A stretch of DNA of 16,890 nucleotides from JACVRX01 sp035697245. GTDB lineage: Bacteria > Actinomycetota > Actinomycetes > Jiangellales > Jiangellaceae. Positions 6,551 through 13,926 of the stretch are shown in pieces. The DNA is taken from positions 1 to 16,890 of the forward strand of contig DASSDH010000049.1 of assembly GCA_035697245.1 (NCBI GenBank), given 5' to 3'. The notes under the pieces were generated by a model that was given only the letters and a program-made list of their open reading frames with translations, did no database searches and had not been told where the DNA came from. Position numbers and translations under genes: made by a program. The stretch's first letter is position 1, and the number at the start of each line of letters is the position of its first letter.

Positions 6551-8914
6551 ATGGGCAGCCAGCAGGAGCAATCCCGCACCGTCCTGCCGATCCCGGATCG
6601 GCCGTACGCCGGCCTGATCACCTACGACGCCAAGGACCCCGCGACGTCCTTCCCGCCGATCGAGCCGTTGCGGCCGCCGGAGCAGGCCCCGAATGTGCTC
6701 ATCGTCCTGATCGACGACTGCGGCTTCGGCGCCTCCAGCGCCTTCGGTGGACCCTGTGCGACACCAACCGCGGAGCGGCTCGCTGCAAACGGCCTGCGGT
6801 ACAACCGCTTCCACACGACCGCGCTGTGCTCGCCCACCCGGCAGGCGCTCCTGACCGGCCGCAACCACCACTCGGTCGGCATGGGCGGCATCACCGAGAT
6901 GGCCACCTCGGCTCCCGGATACAACTCGATCCGCCCGAACATCGCCGCGCCGCTCGCGGAGACGCTCCGGCTGAACGGCTACTCGACCGCGCAGTTCGGC
7001 AAGTGCCACGAGGTACCGGTCTGGGAGACCAGCCCGATAGGCCCGTTCCACCAGTGGCCGACCGGCTCCGGCTTCGAGCACTTCTACGGCTTCATCGGCG
7101 GTGAGACCAACCAGTACGCACCTGCGATCTACCGGGACACCGTGCCCGTCGAGCCGGACCGCACCCCGGAGGAGGGCTACCACTTCACCGAGGACATGAC
7201 CGATCAGGCGATCGACTGGATCCGTCAGCAGAAGGCGCTGACGCCAGATAAGCCGTTCTTCATCTACTTCGCCCCGGGTGCCACCCATGCCCCGCACCAC
7301 GTCCCGCCCGAATGGTCGGAGCGGTACCACGGGCAGTTCGACGACGGGTGGGACGCGCTACGCGAGCGCACGTTCGCCCGGCAAAAGGAGCTCGGGGTGA
7401 TCTCCGCGGACGCCGAGCTCACGGCACGGCCGGAGGAGATTCCCGCCTGGGAGGACATGCCCGACGACCTCAAACCGGCGCTCGTGCGACAGATGGAGGT
7501 TTACGCCGGCTTCCTGGAGCACACCGACCACCATGTTGGCCGGCTGATCGACTCACTCGCGGACCTGGAGATCCTGCACGACACGTTGATCTACTACATC
7601 ATCGGCGACAACGGAGCGTCAGCCGAGGGGACGCCCAACGGCTGCTTCAACGAGCTCATCGTGCTCAATGGCGCAGGCGGCCTCGAGACGGTCGAGTTCA
7701 TGACCTCACGTATCGATGACTTCGGCACGCCGGCGGCGTACAACCACTACGCGGTCGGCTGGGCGCATGCGATGGACACCCCCTACCAGTGGACCAAGCA
7801 GGTCGCCTCGCACTGGGGCGGCACGCGCAACGGCACGATCGTGCACTGGCCCAACGGCATCTCGGCGCGGGACGAGATCCGATCGCAATTCCACCACGTC
7901 ATCGATCTGGCTCCGACCGTACTCGAGGCGGCCGGGCTGCCCGAGCCCACCAGCGTCAACGGCGTCCAGCAGGCCCCGTTGCAGGGTGTCTCGATGGCGT
8001 ATTCGTTCGACGACGCCGAGGCCGACGACCGGCACACGACCCAGTACTTCGAGATGTTCTGCAACCGTGGTATCTACCACCAGGGCTGGACTGCCGTGAC
8101 CAGGCACAGCATCCCGTGGGTAGTGACCGAGATGCCCGCCTTCGACGACGACATCTGGGAGCTCTACGGCCCCGACGACTGGACTCAGGCGCACGACCTG
8201 GCGAAGGAGCAGCCTGAGAAACTTGCCGAGCTGCAGCGGCTGTTCCTGATCGAGGCCGGCAAGTACAACGTGCTCCCCCTCGATGATCGCCGGTTCGAGC
8301 GGTTCAACCCAGACCTGGCCGGTCGCCCCCAGCTCGTTCGTGGCAACACCCAGCTCCTCTCCGGCGGGATGGGCCGGCTGTCGGAGAACTCCGTTGTCAC
8401 GATGAAAAACAAGTCGCACGCCGTCACCGCCCAGATCGAGGTGCCCGAGACCGGCGCGAACGGCGTGATCGTCGCCCAGGGCGGGGCGTTCGGCGGCTTT
8501 TCGCTTTACACCACCGACGGCAAGCCTGCCTACTGCTACAACCTGTTCGGCCTGCAGCGGTTCAAGGTCTACGGGTCCGATCCGATCCAGGCGGGCGAGC
8601 ACCAGGTCCGGATGGAGTTCACCTACGACGGTGGCGGGATCGGGAAGGGCGGCGACGTCGTGCTCTACGTCGACGGTGAGAAAGTCGGCGAGGGCCGCGT
8701 CGATGCCACCGTACCGGTGCTGTTCTCCGGAGACGAGACGACCGACGTCGGAGGCGACAGCGCGACGCCAGTGAGTGATGACTACGGGCCCAAGGACAAC
8801 GGATTCACCGGCCGGGTGCGCTGGGTGCAGCTGGACATCGACGCCGCCGCCGAAGACGTGGACCACCTGATCGGCCCCGAGGAGCGGCTGCGCGTCGCCA
8901 TGACCCGGCAGTAA
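6551..8914 (+). CDS. Arylsulfatase, formylglycine-dependent (AtsA/AtsD-like, 787 residues)
   Basis: A 787-residue type I sulfatase that hydrolyses sulfate esters, the same length as the mycobacterial AtsA/AtsD type. The CSPTR box (Cys93 to Arg97, continuing QALLTGR) is the C-x-P-x-R signature whose Cys becomes formylglycine. Metal-site residues include Asp55-Asp56 in LIDDCGFG and Asp353-Asn354 in GDNGAS, with Lys151-x-His153 and His246 as further active-site candidates. The usual GKWH is GKCH here. Residues from about 590 on form a beta-rich C-terminal domain. No signal peptide is visible, so it is probably cytosolic. The ATG has GAAAGG about 9 bases upstream. No formylglycine-generating enzyme is encoded in the window. 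The substrate is unknown; any link to the adjacent sulfur-carrier pair is only positional. Confidence 0.95.
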   Translation: MGSQQEQSRTVLPIPDRPYAGLITYDAKDPATSFPPIEPLRPPEQAPNVLIVLIDDCGFGASSAFGGPCATPTAERLAANGLRYNRFHTTALCSPTRQALLTGRNHHSVGMGGITEMATSAPGYNSIRPNIAAPLAETLRLNGYSTAQFGKCHEVPVWETSPIGPFHQWPTGSGFEHFYGFIGGETNQYAPAIYRDTVPVEPDRTPEEGYHFTEDMTDQAIDWIRQQKALTPDKPFFIYFAPGATHAPHHVPPEWSERYHGQFDDGWDALRERTFARQKELGVISADAELTARPEEIPAWEDMPDDLKPALVRQMEVYAGFLEHTDHHVGRLIDSLADLEILHDTLIYYIIGDNGASAEGTPNGCFNELIVLNGAGGLETVEFMTSRIDDFGTPAAYNHYAVGWAHAMDTPYQWTKQVASHWGGTRNGTIVHWPNGISARDEIRSQFHHVIDLAPTVLEAAGLPEPTSVNGVQQAPLQGVSMAYSFDDAEADDRHTTQYFEMFCNRGIYHQGWTAVTRHSIPWVVTEMPAFDDDIWELYGPDDWTQAHDLAKEQPEKLAELQRLFLIEAGKYNVLPLDDRRFERFNPDLAGRPQLVRGNTQLLSGGMGRLSENSVVTMKNKSHAVTAQIEVPETGANGVIVAQGGAFGGFSLYTTDGKPAYCYNLFGLQRFKVYGSDPIQAGEHQVRMEFTYDGGGIGKGGDVVLYVDGEKVGEGRVDATVPVLFSGDETTDVGGDSATPVSDDYGPKDNGFTGRVRWVQLDIDAAAEDVDHLIGPEERLRVAMTRQ

Positions 8915-8916
8915 CC

Positions 8917-8930
8917 AGGTGCCCGCACCT
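8917..8930. terminator. Small hairpin between converging genes
   Basis: AGGTGCCCGCACCT can fold into a 5-bp stem with a 4-base loop. It sits exactly between the sulfatase stop and the stop of the converging MFS remnant. There is no T-tract, so it is at best a weak two-way terminator. Confidence 0.25.
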
Positions 8931-10023
8931 CACGGCTTGGCGGCAGTTGGCGCCGGATCCGCGGTGATTTCAGCGCTCTCGAGCGCGTTACCCGGAAGCC
9001 GAGTTGTCGGGATGAGCCCGAGCAGCGCGACCGGAGCGACAGCCAGCATGCCGAACTGCAGAGCCTCGATGCGTGCCTCGGCGTTTGCCGCGACGATGGC
9101 CTCCTGCTATTCCGGTGCCAGCGGCGTCTGCGCGAGCGCTGCCTCCAGCTGAGCATCTGAAACGAACTCGACGCCGGCTTCGATCTGGATGCCGGCCGCC
9201 TGCTCCACCGAATCGCTCACGGCGGGTGAGTCCTCGATGCCGTGGAGGAGTTGGGTGGCAAGCGTCCCGATGACGACGGCGCCGATCAGTGCTGTTCCGA
9301 GTGATGCGCCGAGGTTCTGCGCGGTTTACTGCAGCCCGCCGACTTCACCGCTGGGCTCGACAGGTTCCGAGGACACGATCACGTTGCCCAGTTGTGAGGC
9401 GAGCAGGCGGTGTCCGGCGTCCAGCAGGAGGAACCGGCACGGTGACGATGCCGGCATCGGCGGGGTTCTCGCCGAGAAGCGCAGCAAGCAGGAGAGCCGC
9501 TCCCGCGAGGAGGAGGAGGCCGAGCCGGGCGACCCGCCGTGGGCTGGCATTCGGCGCGAAGCGCGGTACTGGGGGCGCGACCAGAATGAGCGCGAGTGAC
9601 AACGGCAGCATGCGAATGCCTGTGTCGAAGGCGTCGAGGCCGAGCACGATCGACAAGAACATCGGGATGGTGAAGAAGACGCCGCCGGTGAAGTTCCCGG
9701 CAACCAGAGCCGTGACGGTCGGCATGATCAAAGCGGCGCCCAGACCCTCCAGAACCGACCAGCCGAGGAAGAGCACGACGACGTTCGGCGAGATGGCGGC
9801 CAATCCCGAGCCGGCGGCGTACACCACCAGCCCGATTCGCAACGCCCGGCGGCGGCCCAGCAGGTCACCGAGCTTGCCGCCGGATCATCGACGCCGCCAT
9901 CACCAGCGTGTAGGAAGTAATCACCGCTTGGATGGCCGTCACCGTCGTGTCGAGATCGGCGACCAAAGCACTGATCGAGACGTTCATGACCGCCGAGGTG
10001 ATCGCGCCGACTAGCCCTCCTGC
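8930..10023 (-). pseudogene. Broken MFS transporter (DHA2, EmrB/QacA-like)
   Basis: Joining frames on the minus strand rebuilds parts of a 14-helix-type drug transporter. The order is an N-terminal helix with SAVMNVSIS, then TSYTLVMAASMI, then (after a frameshift near 9880-9886) GDLLGRRRALRIGLVVYAAG and GWSVLEGLGAALIMP. The sequence then jumps at about 9690 from VAGNF to GGVFFTIPMFLSIVLGL, skipping what should be several helices. A second frameshift near 9437 leads to LLASQLGNVIVSS. TAA (9326-9328) interrupts GGLQ/TAQNLGASLGTAL, and TAG (9107-9109) interrupts PLAPE/QEAIVAA, before the final TGA at 8930. The 5' end starts after an in-frame TGA with no proper N-terminus. With five or more independent lesions the gene is dead; an assembly error cannot explain all of them. 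Intact relatives export drugs or other solutes. Confidence 0.88.
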
Positions 10024-10066
10024 TCAGAGGTCGAACAGCTCGGCCCTCGCCGGAGTTGAGTAAGTG

Positions 10067-10567
10067 TCAGGTCTCCTCGACCTCGGCCATGATCTGCGCC
10101 GCCGCCTCGGCGCTGACGGCGTGCCTCGCAATCTTTTGGTAACCCGCAATACCCTGCTGCAGCCGCTCGATCACATGGTCTTCCGCGACTGCGATGATCG
10201 CCGAAGTCCCCGGCGCCAGGGCCTCTCCGATCGCCTTGAGGTCCTCGTCCCGGAATCCCTTGTCCCGGACCTTGCCCCAGATCCCTCCGCCGGCGGCACC
10301 CACCAGCGCCGTGCCGATGATGCTCGGGGGGAAGATCAGACCAACCAGCCCGCCGGCGATCGCACCGCGCTTCGCCCATTTCTTCCCGCTCGGGTCAGCG
10401 GTCTCCTCGAACCTCACCTTCCCATCGGCGCCCCGAACGATGACCGCCGCGTCGATCAGTTCGATCGACCCCTCCCGGTCCATCGCCCGGAAGTCCTTCA
10501 AGGCTTCCCCAGCCTGCTCCTCGTTGTCGAAGGCAGCAACAAACACTTCCAACGGGTTACCAGCCAT
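10067..10567 (-). CDS. DUF1269-family protein with a glycine-zipper segment
   Basis: A 166-residue protein of unknown function. The N-terminal part (NPLEVFVAAFDNEEQAGEAL) and the block ELIDAAVIVRGADGKVRFEE are typical of DUF1269. Residues 69-98 are a Gly/Ala-rich hydrophobic hairpin (GAIAGGLVGLIFPPSIIG, then TALVGAAGGGIWG) like glycine zippers that insert in or lie on membranes. The C-terminal part, APGTSAIIAVAEDHVIERL, resembles the second half of the ferredoxin-like repeat. The frame is open to 10681, but the ATG at 10567 has GAGGAGGCGAGG immediately upstream and matches the family's N-terminus. It is divergent from the amidotransferase gene. It shares local sequence patterns with the DUF6325 protein further right. 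No enzyme motif is seen. Confidence 0.87.
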   Translation of the reverse strand: MAGNPLEVFVAAFDNEEQAGEALKDFRAMDREGSIELIDAAVIVRGADGKVRFEETADPSGKKWAKRGAIAGGLVGLIFPPSIIGTALVGAAGGGIWGKVRDKGFRDEDLKAIGEALAPGTSAIIAVAEDHVIERLQQGIAGYQKIARHAVSAEAAAQIMAEVEET

Positions 10568-10722
10568 CTCCTCGCCTCCTCGGCGACGGACTATATCCAA
10601 ATCCGCGCTGGCCGACACCAACGATCGCGCCCGGCAGCGTGGTCGCCCACGAGGATGAACCGAGCCAGCGCTCGCGCTCATGAGATGATGCCGAACCGGC
10701 CGGAATCTGCTTCGGTGATCTC

Positions 10723-11565
10723 ATGTGCAGATGGATGGCCTACGCGGGCGACCCGATCCTGGTCGAGGAACTGCTCTTCCGGCCGGTCCACTCCTTGATC
10801 GACCAGAGTCTGCATTCCCGACTGGGTGCGACGACGACGAATGGAGACGGCTTCGGCATCGGTTGGTATGGCGAACGCCCCGAACCGGCAGTGTTCAAGA
10901 GTGTCTATCCCGCCTGGAACGACCGCAACTTGCGCGAGGTCGCCAGCCAGATCAGGACACCGTTGCTGTTCGCACATGTCCGCGCGTCGACCGGGACACC
11001 AGTGCAGCGCAGCAACTGCCATCCGTTCCGTTATGGGCGGTGGCTGTGGATGCACAACGGCTCGGTGGCCAGCTACCCCGATCTCAAACGGGACCTGATG
11101 ATGGCGGTGGACCCGTCGCTCTACGCCGACATCGAGGGTTCCACGGACTCGGAGACCCTCTTCTTCCTGGCACTGACGTTCGGGTTGACCGATGATCCGG
11201 TCACCGGTGTCGAGCGAGCGGTGGGCCTCGTCGAGGACGTGGCGCGGCGGCGCGGAGTAGAGCACCCGGTTCAGATGACCGTGGCCACTACCGACGGCGT
11301 GTCGATGTGGGCTTTCCGTTACTCGAGCGAGGGGCGGACGAGGTCCCTGTTCTACTCCACCGAAGTGGCCAAGCTGCGGGAGCTTCACCCAGAGGTCGAG
11401 GTCTTGAATCGGTTGGGCACCGAGACCCGCGTCGTCGTCTCCGAGCCGCTCCGCGAGCTCAGCGGAGCCTGGAACGAGGTGCCCGAATCTTCCTGCGGCA
11501 TTGTCCGGCCAGGGGCGGACGAGATCCGCCCGTTCCGGCCTCAGGGTGCGGTCGTTCCCGGCTAG
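10723..11565 (+). CDS. Class II glutamine amidotransferase (YafJ/EgtC-like)
   Basis: A 280-residue protein starting Met-Cys, so that removal of Met exposes the catalytic N-terminal Cys of Ntn-type glutamine amidotransferases. Supporting motifs are NGDGFGIGWY (40-49), the substrate-holding Arg88 in HVRASTGTPV, NCHPF (98-102) and HNG (111-113). Members of this small YafJ/EgtC group act as glutaminase-like or gamma-glutamyl amide hydrolases. EgtC of ergothioneine synthesis is a relative, but no egt genes are nearby, so the substrate is unknown. The ribosome site is weak (GGTGAT about 4 bases before the ATG); the start is fixed by the need for Cys at position 2. It faces the DUF1269 gene across 155 bp and converges with the DUF4190 gene. 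Confidence 0.92.
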   Translation: MCRWMAYAGDPILVEELLFRPVHSLIDQSLHSRLGATTTNGDGFGIGWYGERPEPAVFKSVYPAWNDRNLREVASQIRTPLLFAHVRASTGTPVQRSNCHPFRYGRWLWMHNGSVASYPDLKRDLMMAVDPSLYADIEGSTDSETLFFLALTFGLTDDPVTGVERAVGLVEDVARRRGVEHPVQMTVATTDGVSMWAFRYSSEGRTRSLFYSTEVAKLRELHPEVEVLNRLGTETRVVVSEPLRELSGAWNEVPESSCGIVRPGADEIRPFRPQGAVVPG

Positions 11566-11610
11566 CGGCCCCGCAGCGTCGGGCACACTGGTGATCCATT
11601 GCAGCGCTTG

Positions 11611-12399
11611 CTAGCGTTCGGCGCCGCGCAGGCTCCCGCCGACGTCCCCGGCCGGGTCGTAGACCGCGCAGTGAACCAAGCGGTCCCCGGCCAGCCAGCT
11701 CTCCTCGCTCGGTGTCATGAATCTGATCTCGAGAGTCGATTGGTCATAAGGGAACCCGACGAAGCCCTCGAACTCCGCGATGCACATCTCTTCGGCCTGC
11801 TCGTCGATCACCTGGTAGCCAGGGAAGTCCTCGTCCCCGTCGGGAAGGTTCACGGAAGCGAATACCTCGTGGCTGTGTGGCTCCGAGCACGGCACGGTCT
11901 CGACGCTGAAGGTTTCTTCGACGGTTGATTCGCCAAGGCAATCGCCAACCTCGAGGTCGGTCGTGTAGATGTCTTCGGCCCCGGTTGGCGACGTGTCCTC
12001 CTGCAGCGCCGGCGATGAGGTTTCGGCCGCCGGCGAAACGGTGCTCTCGGTGTCGACCGACGCTTCCTCGCTCTGATCCGCGAACACACCAACAAGGATC
12101 AGCAGACCGACGCCCGAGAGGACCATCGCGGCCAAGCTGGTGATGATTCCCCACAGCGCTATCGTCCCGTTGGTGGCCTCACTCCGCTCGAAGCGGCCAC
12201 GACCAACGAAGCCGAGGACCAACCCGATGACCCCGAGAATCCCGGCGAGCCAAAAGAACAATGGGATGATTCCGGCGAGCACGCCGATGATCCCGAGGAT
12301 GAGAGCGGTGGTCCCCACGCCGTTCCGCGGTGCCTGGTGGGCGACAGGCTCAGGCTGTGGCGGAGATGGGGGCGGCAGTGGGGGTGGATAATCAGACAT
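11611..12399 (-). CDS. DUF4190 / septum-formation domain membrane protein
   Basis: A 262-residue protein with a Pro-rich cytoplasmic start (residues 4-24), hydrophobic segments at about 30-66 forming the DUF4190 hairpin (LILGIIGVLAGIIPLFFW, then GLVLGFVGRGRF), and a third helix at about 80-106. A Ser/Thr/Glu/Asp-rich linker leads to an extracytoplasmic domain from about 147. That domain has VGDCL (Cys154), VPCSEPHSHEVF (Cys171, His175, His177), Cys206 in EEMCIAEF and a late LVHCAVYDP, the pattern of the actinobacterial septum-formation domain. The paired cysteines probably form disulfides. GGAG lies about 8 bases before the ATG. It lies downstream of the SHOCT gene on the same strand with 114 bp between, so operon membership is uncertain. 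The exact role in division is not established. Confidence 0.88.
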   Translation of the reverse strand: MSDYPPPLPPPSPPQPEPVAHQAPRNGVGTTALILGIIGVLAGIIPLFFWLAGILGVIGLVLGFVGRGRFERSEATNGTIALWGIITSLAAMVLSGVGLLILVGVFADQSEEASVDTESTVSPAAETSSPALQEDTSPTGAEDIYTTDLEVGDCLGESTVEETFSVETVPCSEPHSHEVFASVNLPDGDEDFPGYQVIDEQAEEMCIAEFEGFVGFPYDQSTLEIRFMTPSEESWLAGDRLVHCAVYDPAGDVGGSLRGAER

Positions 12400-12513
12400 C
12401 GCGGGTGCTCCGGTACAGGACGATGAGCCGCGTCGGGTTCCTTGGCGTTGATGCGACGGCCCTCGTCAGCGACCGCTGGCTGCCGACGGTCACCAATACC
12501 GACCAGTGCCGAT

Positions 12514-12840
12514 TCAGGAGTTGAGGATGGCGCTCTTTTGTGCCTCGAACTCGGCGTCGGTCAGCACGCCCTGTTCTCTGAGTTGGCCGAGTTCTTTCAG
12601 TTGGGCCAACTTGCTGTCCATGCCAGCCGTTGGTGCGGCCGGGGCCGGTGCGGCGTAGACCGGCTGCTGTTGTTGGTAGGCCTGCTGCTGTTGTTGGTAG
12701 GCCTGCTGCTGATCGTATGCCTGTGCCTGTTCCTGCTCGGCCCACCGGCCGGCCTGCCGCCGCGAAACACGGTTGGACACCGCAGTTGCCGTGCCGGCAA
12801 TCACAGCGGTGCGAGCGACTCCTCGAATAAGTCCGGGCAT
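12514..12840 (-). CDS. SHOCT-domain protein with Q-rich linker
   Basis: A 108-residue protein. The N-terminal 30 residues (MPGLIRGVARTAVIAGTATA) form a short hydrophobic/basic segment. Next is a Gln/Tyr/Ala linker (about 35-60) containing two 7-residue repeats QAYQQQQ, then a Pro/Ala stretch. The C-terminus, KLAQLKELGQLREQGVLTDAEFEAQKSAIL, is a textbook SHOCT helix pair, a short oligomerisation domain often found at protein ends. Purine-rich GAAGGGAAGGAA directly precedes the ATG. It follows the DUF6325 gene by 30 bp, and this pair recurs in actinobacteria to my knowledge, suggesting a shared but unknown function. Confidence 0.9.
   Translation of the reverse strand: MPGLIRGVARTAVIAGTATAVSNRVSRRQAGRWAEQEQAQAYDQQQAYQQQQQAYQQQQPVYAAPAPAAPTAGMDSKLAQLKELGQLREQGVLTDAEFEAQKSAILNS
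12663..12708 (-). repeat. 21-bp tandem repeat in the SHOCT linker
   Basis: A 25-base string starting at 12663 recurs at 12684, so the period is 21 bases, or seven codons. It encodes the QAYQQQQ repeats. The repeat is near exact at DNA level, which points to recent slippage and likely length variation between strains. Confidence 0.85.
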
Positions 12841-12870
12841 TTCCTTCCCTTCCTTGCTGTGGTTGGCGAC

Positions 12871-13344
12871 TCAGGTCTCGGACTGCGAGACAGGCTGGGC
12901 TTCGGTCCTGACTTCGGCGGCATCGATTGCGGCCAGCAGAGCTTGCACCGGAATCCGTCCGCTCGCGACAAGTTGCGCACCGCCACGCCGAAGCGCGGTG
13001 GCAAACGGCGCCGCCCACACGTTCTCGTAGACCAGGATGCCCGCCGAGCTACCCGGTTCGAGCACGCCACCAGCATCGGCGATGTCGTCCTCGTCGAGTA
13101 GCCCCGAGGAGGCTCCCTCGAACACGGCCAGGTCGAGCTTGCCATCGTGATCCAGGTCGGTGATGGCCATCCCCTTCATGGACCCGTCAAGCTCCTTCTT
13201 GACGAACACCAAGTCCAGGATCCGGATGACGCCCCTGTCGACCAGGTCGACCAGAAGGGACAGGCCCTCCCCGGTCATCCGGCTGCCGGGGAACTCGACT
13301 ACCAGGTAATCGATCGGACCCATTTGTTCAAGATCGTCTGCCAC
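12871..13344 (-). CDS. DUF6325-family protein
   Basis: A 157-residue protein of unknown function matching the actinobacterial DUF6325 family: MGPIDYLVVEFPG at the start, GEGLSLLVDLVDRGVIRILD, LDLAVFEGASSGLL in the middle, and PGSSAGILVYENVWAAPFA with ASGRIPVQALL near the end. A segment DLDHDGKLD has the spacing of an EF-hand-like calcium loop, but with no flanking helix pair evident. No membrane helix. I prefer the GTG at 13344, six bases after GGGAGGG (13351-13357); an ATG at 13350 touches that site and the ATG at 13323 has no site. It is the first gene of a probable minus-strand operon with the SHOCT gene. Local resemblance to the DUF1269 protein suggests a common fold. Confidence 0.87.
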   Translation of the reverse strand: MADDLEQMGPIDYLVVEFPGSRMTGEGLSLLVDLVDRGVIRILDLVFVKKELDGSMKGMAITDLDHDGKLDLAVFEGASSGLLDEDDIADAGGVLEPGSSAGILVYENVWAAPFATALRRGGAQLVASGRIPVQALLAAIDAAEVRTEAQPVSQSET

Positions 13345-13350
13345 GTACAT

Positions 13351-13357
13351 CCCTCCC
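13351..13357 (-). promoter_or_regulatory. Ribosome binding site of the DUF6325 gene
   Basis: GGGAGGG on the minus strand lies six bases before the GTG at 13344 and directly against the ATG at 13350, favouring the GTG as start. Confidence 0.55.
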
Positions 13358-13478
13358 ACGTAACGTCGTGACCGATCGGTGGTCGGTACCCTACGCATTG
13401 ATCACCCGCGTCGCCCACGTTTCGGCGCCGTTCGAGGCTACGTCGGGCGAACCTGCGGCACCACAGGAGGAGGGGCCG

Positions 13479-13728
13479 ATGCGGTTGGTGCCCAGGCAGT
13501 TGCGGCGTGCCGGAATGACTGGGAATGTCCCCTACTACGGTGGCCGGGTTTTCTCCCGCACAGGCCTACGCGGCGGCCCACCCACCCGGGCAGCCACCCC
13601 AGCCCGGTCTCCCGGTGGCTGGGCGCGACAGCGGCGGCAGCTGGGTCAGCCTACCGGGCCGCCGCCCGGCCCGCCGGTGCCGCCGACGACCCGCGTGGGA
13701 AGCCATGCGGACACGTTCGCAGCCCTGA
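13479..13728 (+). pseudogene. Possible remnant of a small SHOCT-type gene
   Basis: An ATG at 13479 has a strong ribosome site (AGGAGG at 13465-13470). The first 26 codons read MRLVPRQLRRAGMTGNVPYY then GGRVFS, like the basic/hydrophobic N-terminus of small SHOCT proteins. At the run GGGTTTTCTCCC (about 13548-13559) a one-base shift would give PAQAYAAAHPPGQPPQPG, a Pro/Gln/Ala linker of the kind such proteins carry. No SHOCT C-terminus follows. The end given is the stop of the shifted frame. The evidence is weak; it could be chance. Confidence 0.22.
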
Positions 13729-13926
13729 TCCGAACAGTTCCTGCATGCCGACCCGCGACAGTCGCGCGGCGTCTCGCAGTGTCCGCGCGCGAGTCGACCG
13801 GTGTCATCCGGAGCGGAAGCCTCCAGCGCGGTCAGCCGATCCTCGACGGCGGAGACCCGCTGCTGGACGTGCACTCCTGCATCATCGGCCACAAGATCCG
13901 ACCATTTCGGCTGAGGAGCGGCTCAT
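13651..13926 (-). pseudogene. Possible frameshifted small gene
   Basis: The minus-strand ATG at 13926 follows GGAGG by 4 bases and reads MSRSSAEMV before an early TGA. Shifting one base gives DLVADDAGVHVQQRV and SAVEDRLTALEASAPDDT, which look like a real amphipathic helix. A second shift restores the first frame and gives RTLRDAARLSRVGMQELFGS and a stop at 13651. The ATG and the last stop are exactly in phase (91 codons), as expected from two compensating indels. No family is recognised. It could be a decayed or mis-sequenced gene, or chance. Confidence 0.28.

Noticed and set aside
7706..8866. A 386-codon minus-strand frame opposite the sulfatase
   Set aside because: Val/Gly/His-rich antisense frame with no motif; the sulfatase frame has conserved motifs throughout.
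9289..10014. Plus-strand frames of 136-241 codons over the MFS remnant
   Set aside because: Ser/Arg/Pro-rich and motif-free; the minus strand shows clear transporter sequence, so these only appear because the true frame is broken.
12640..12730. CRISPR or intergenic repeat array
   Set aside because: Only two 21-bp units without spacers, in frame inside the SHOCT gene and encoding a Gln-rich linker.
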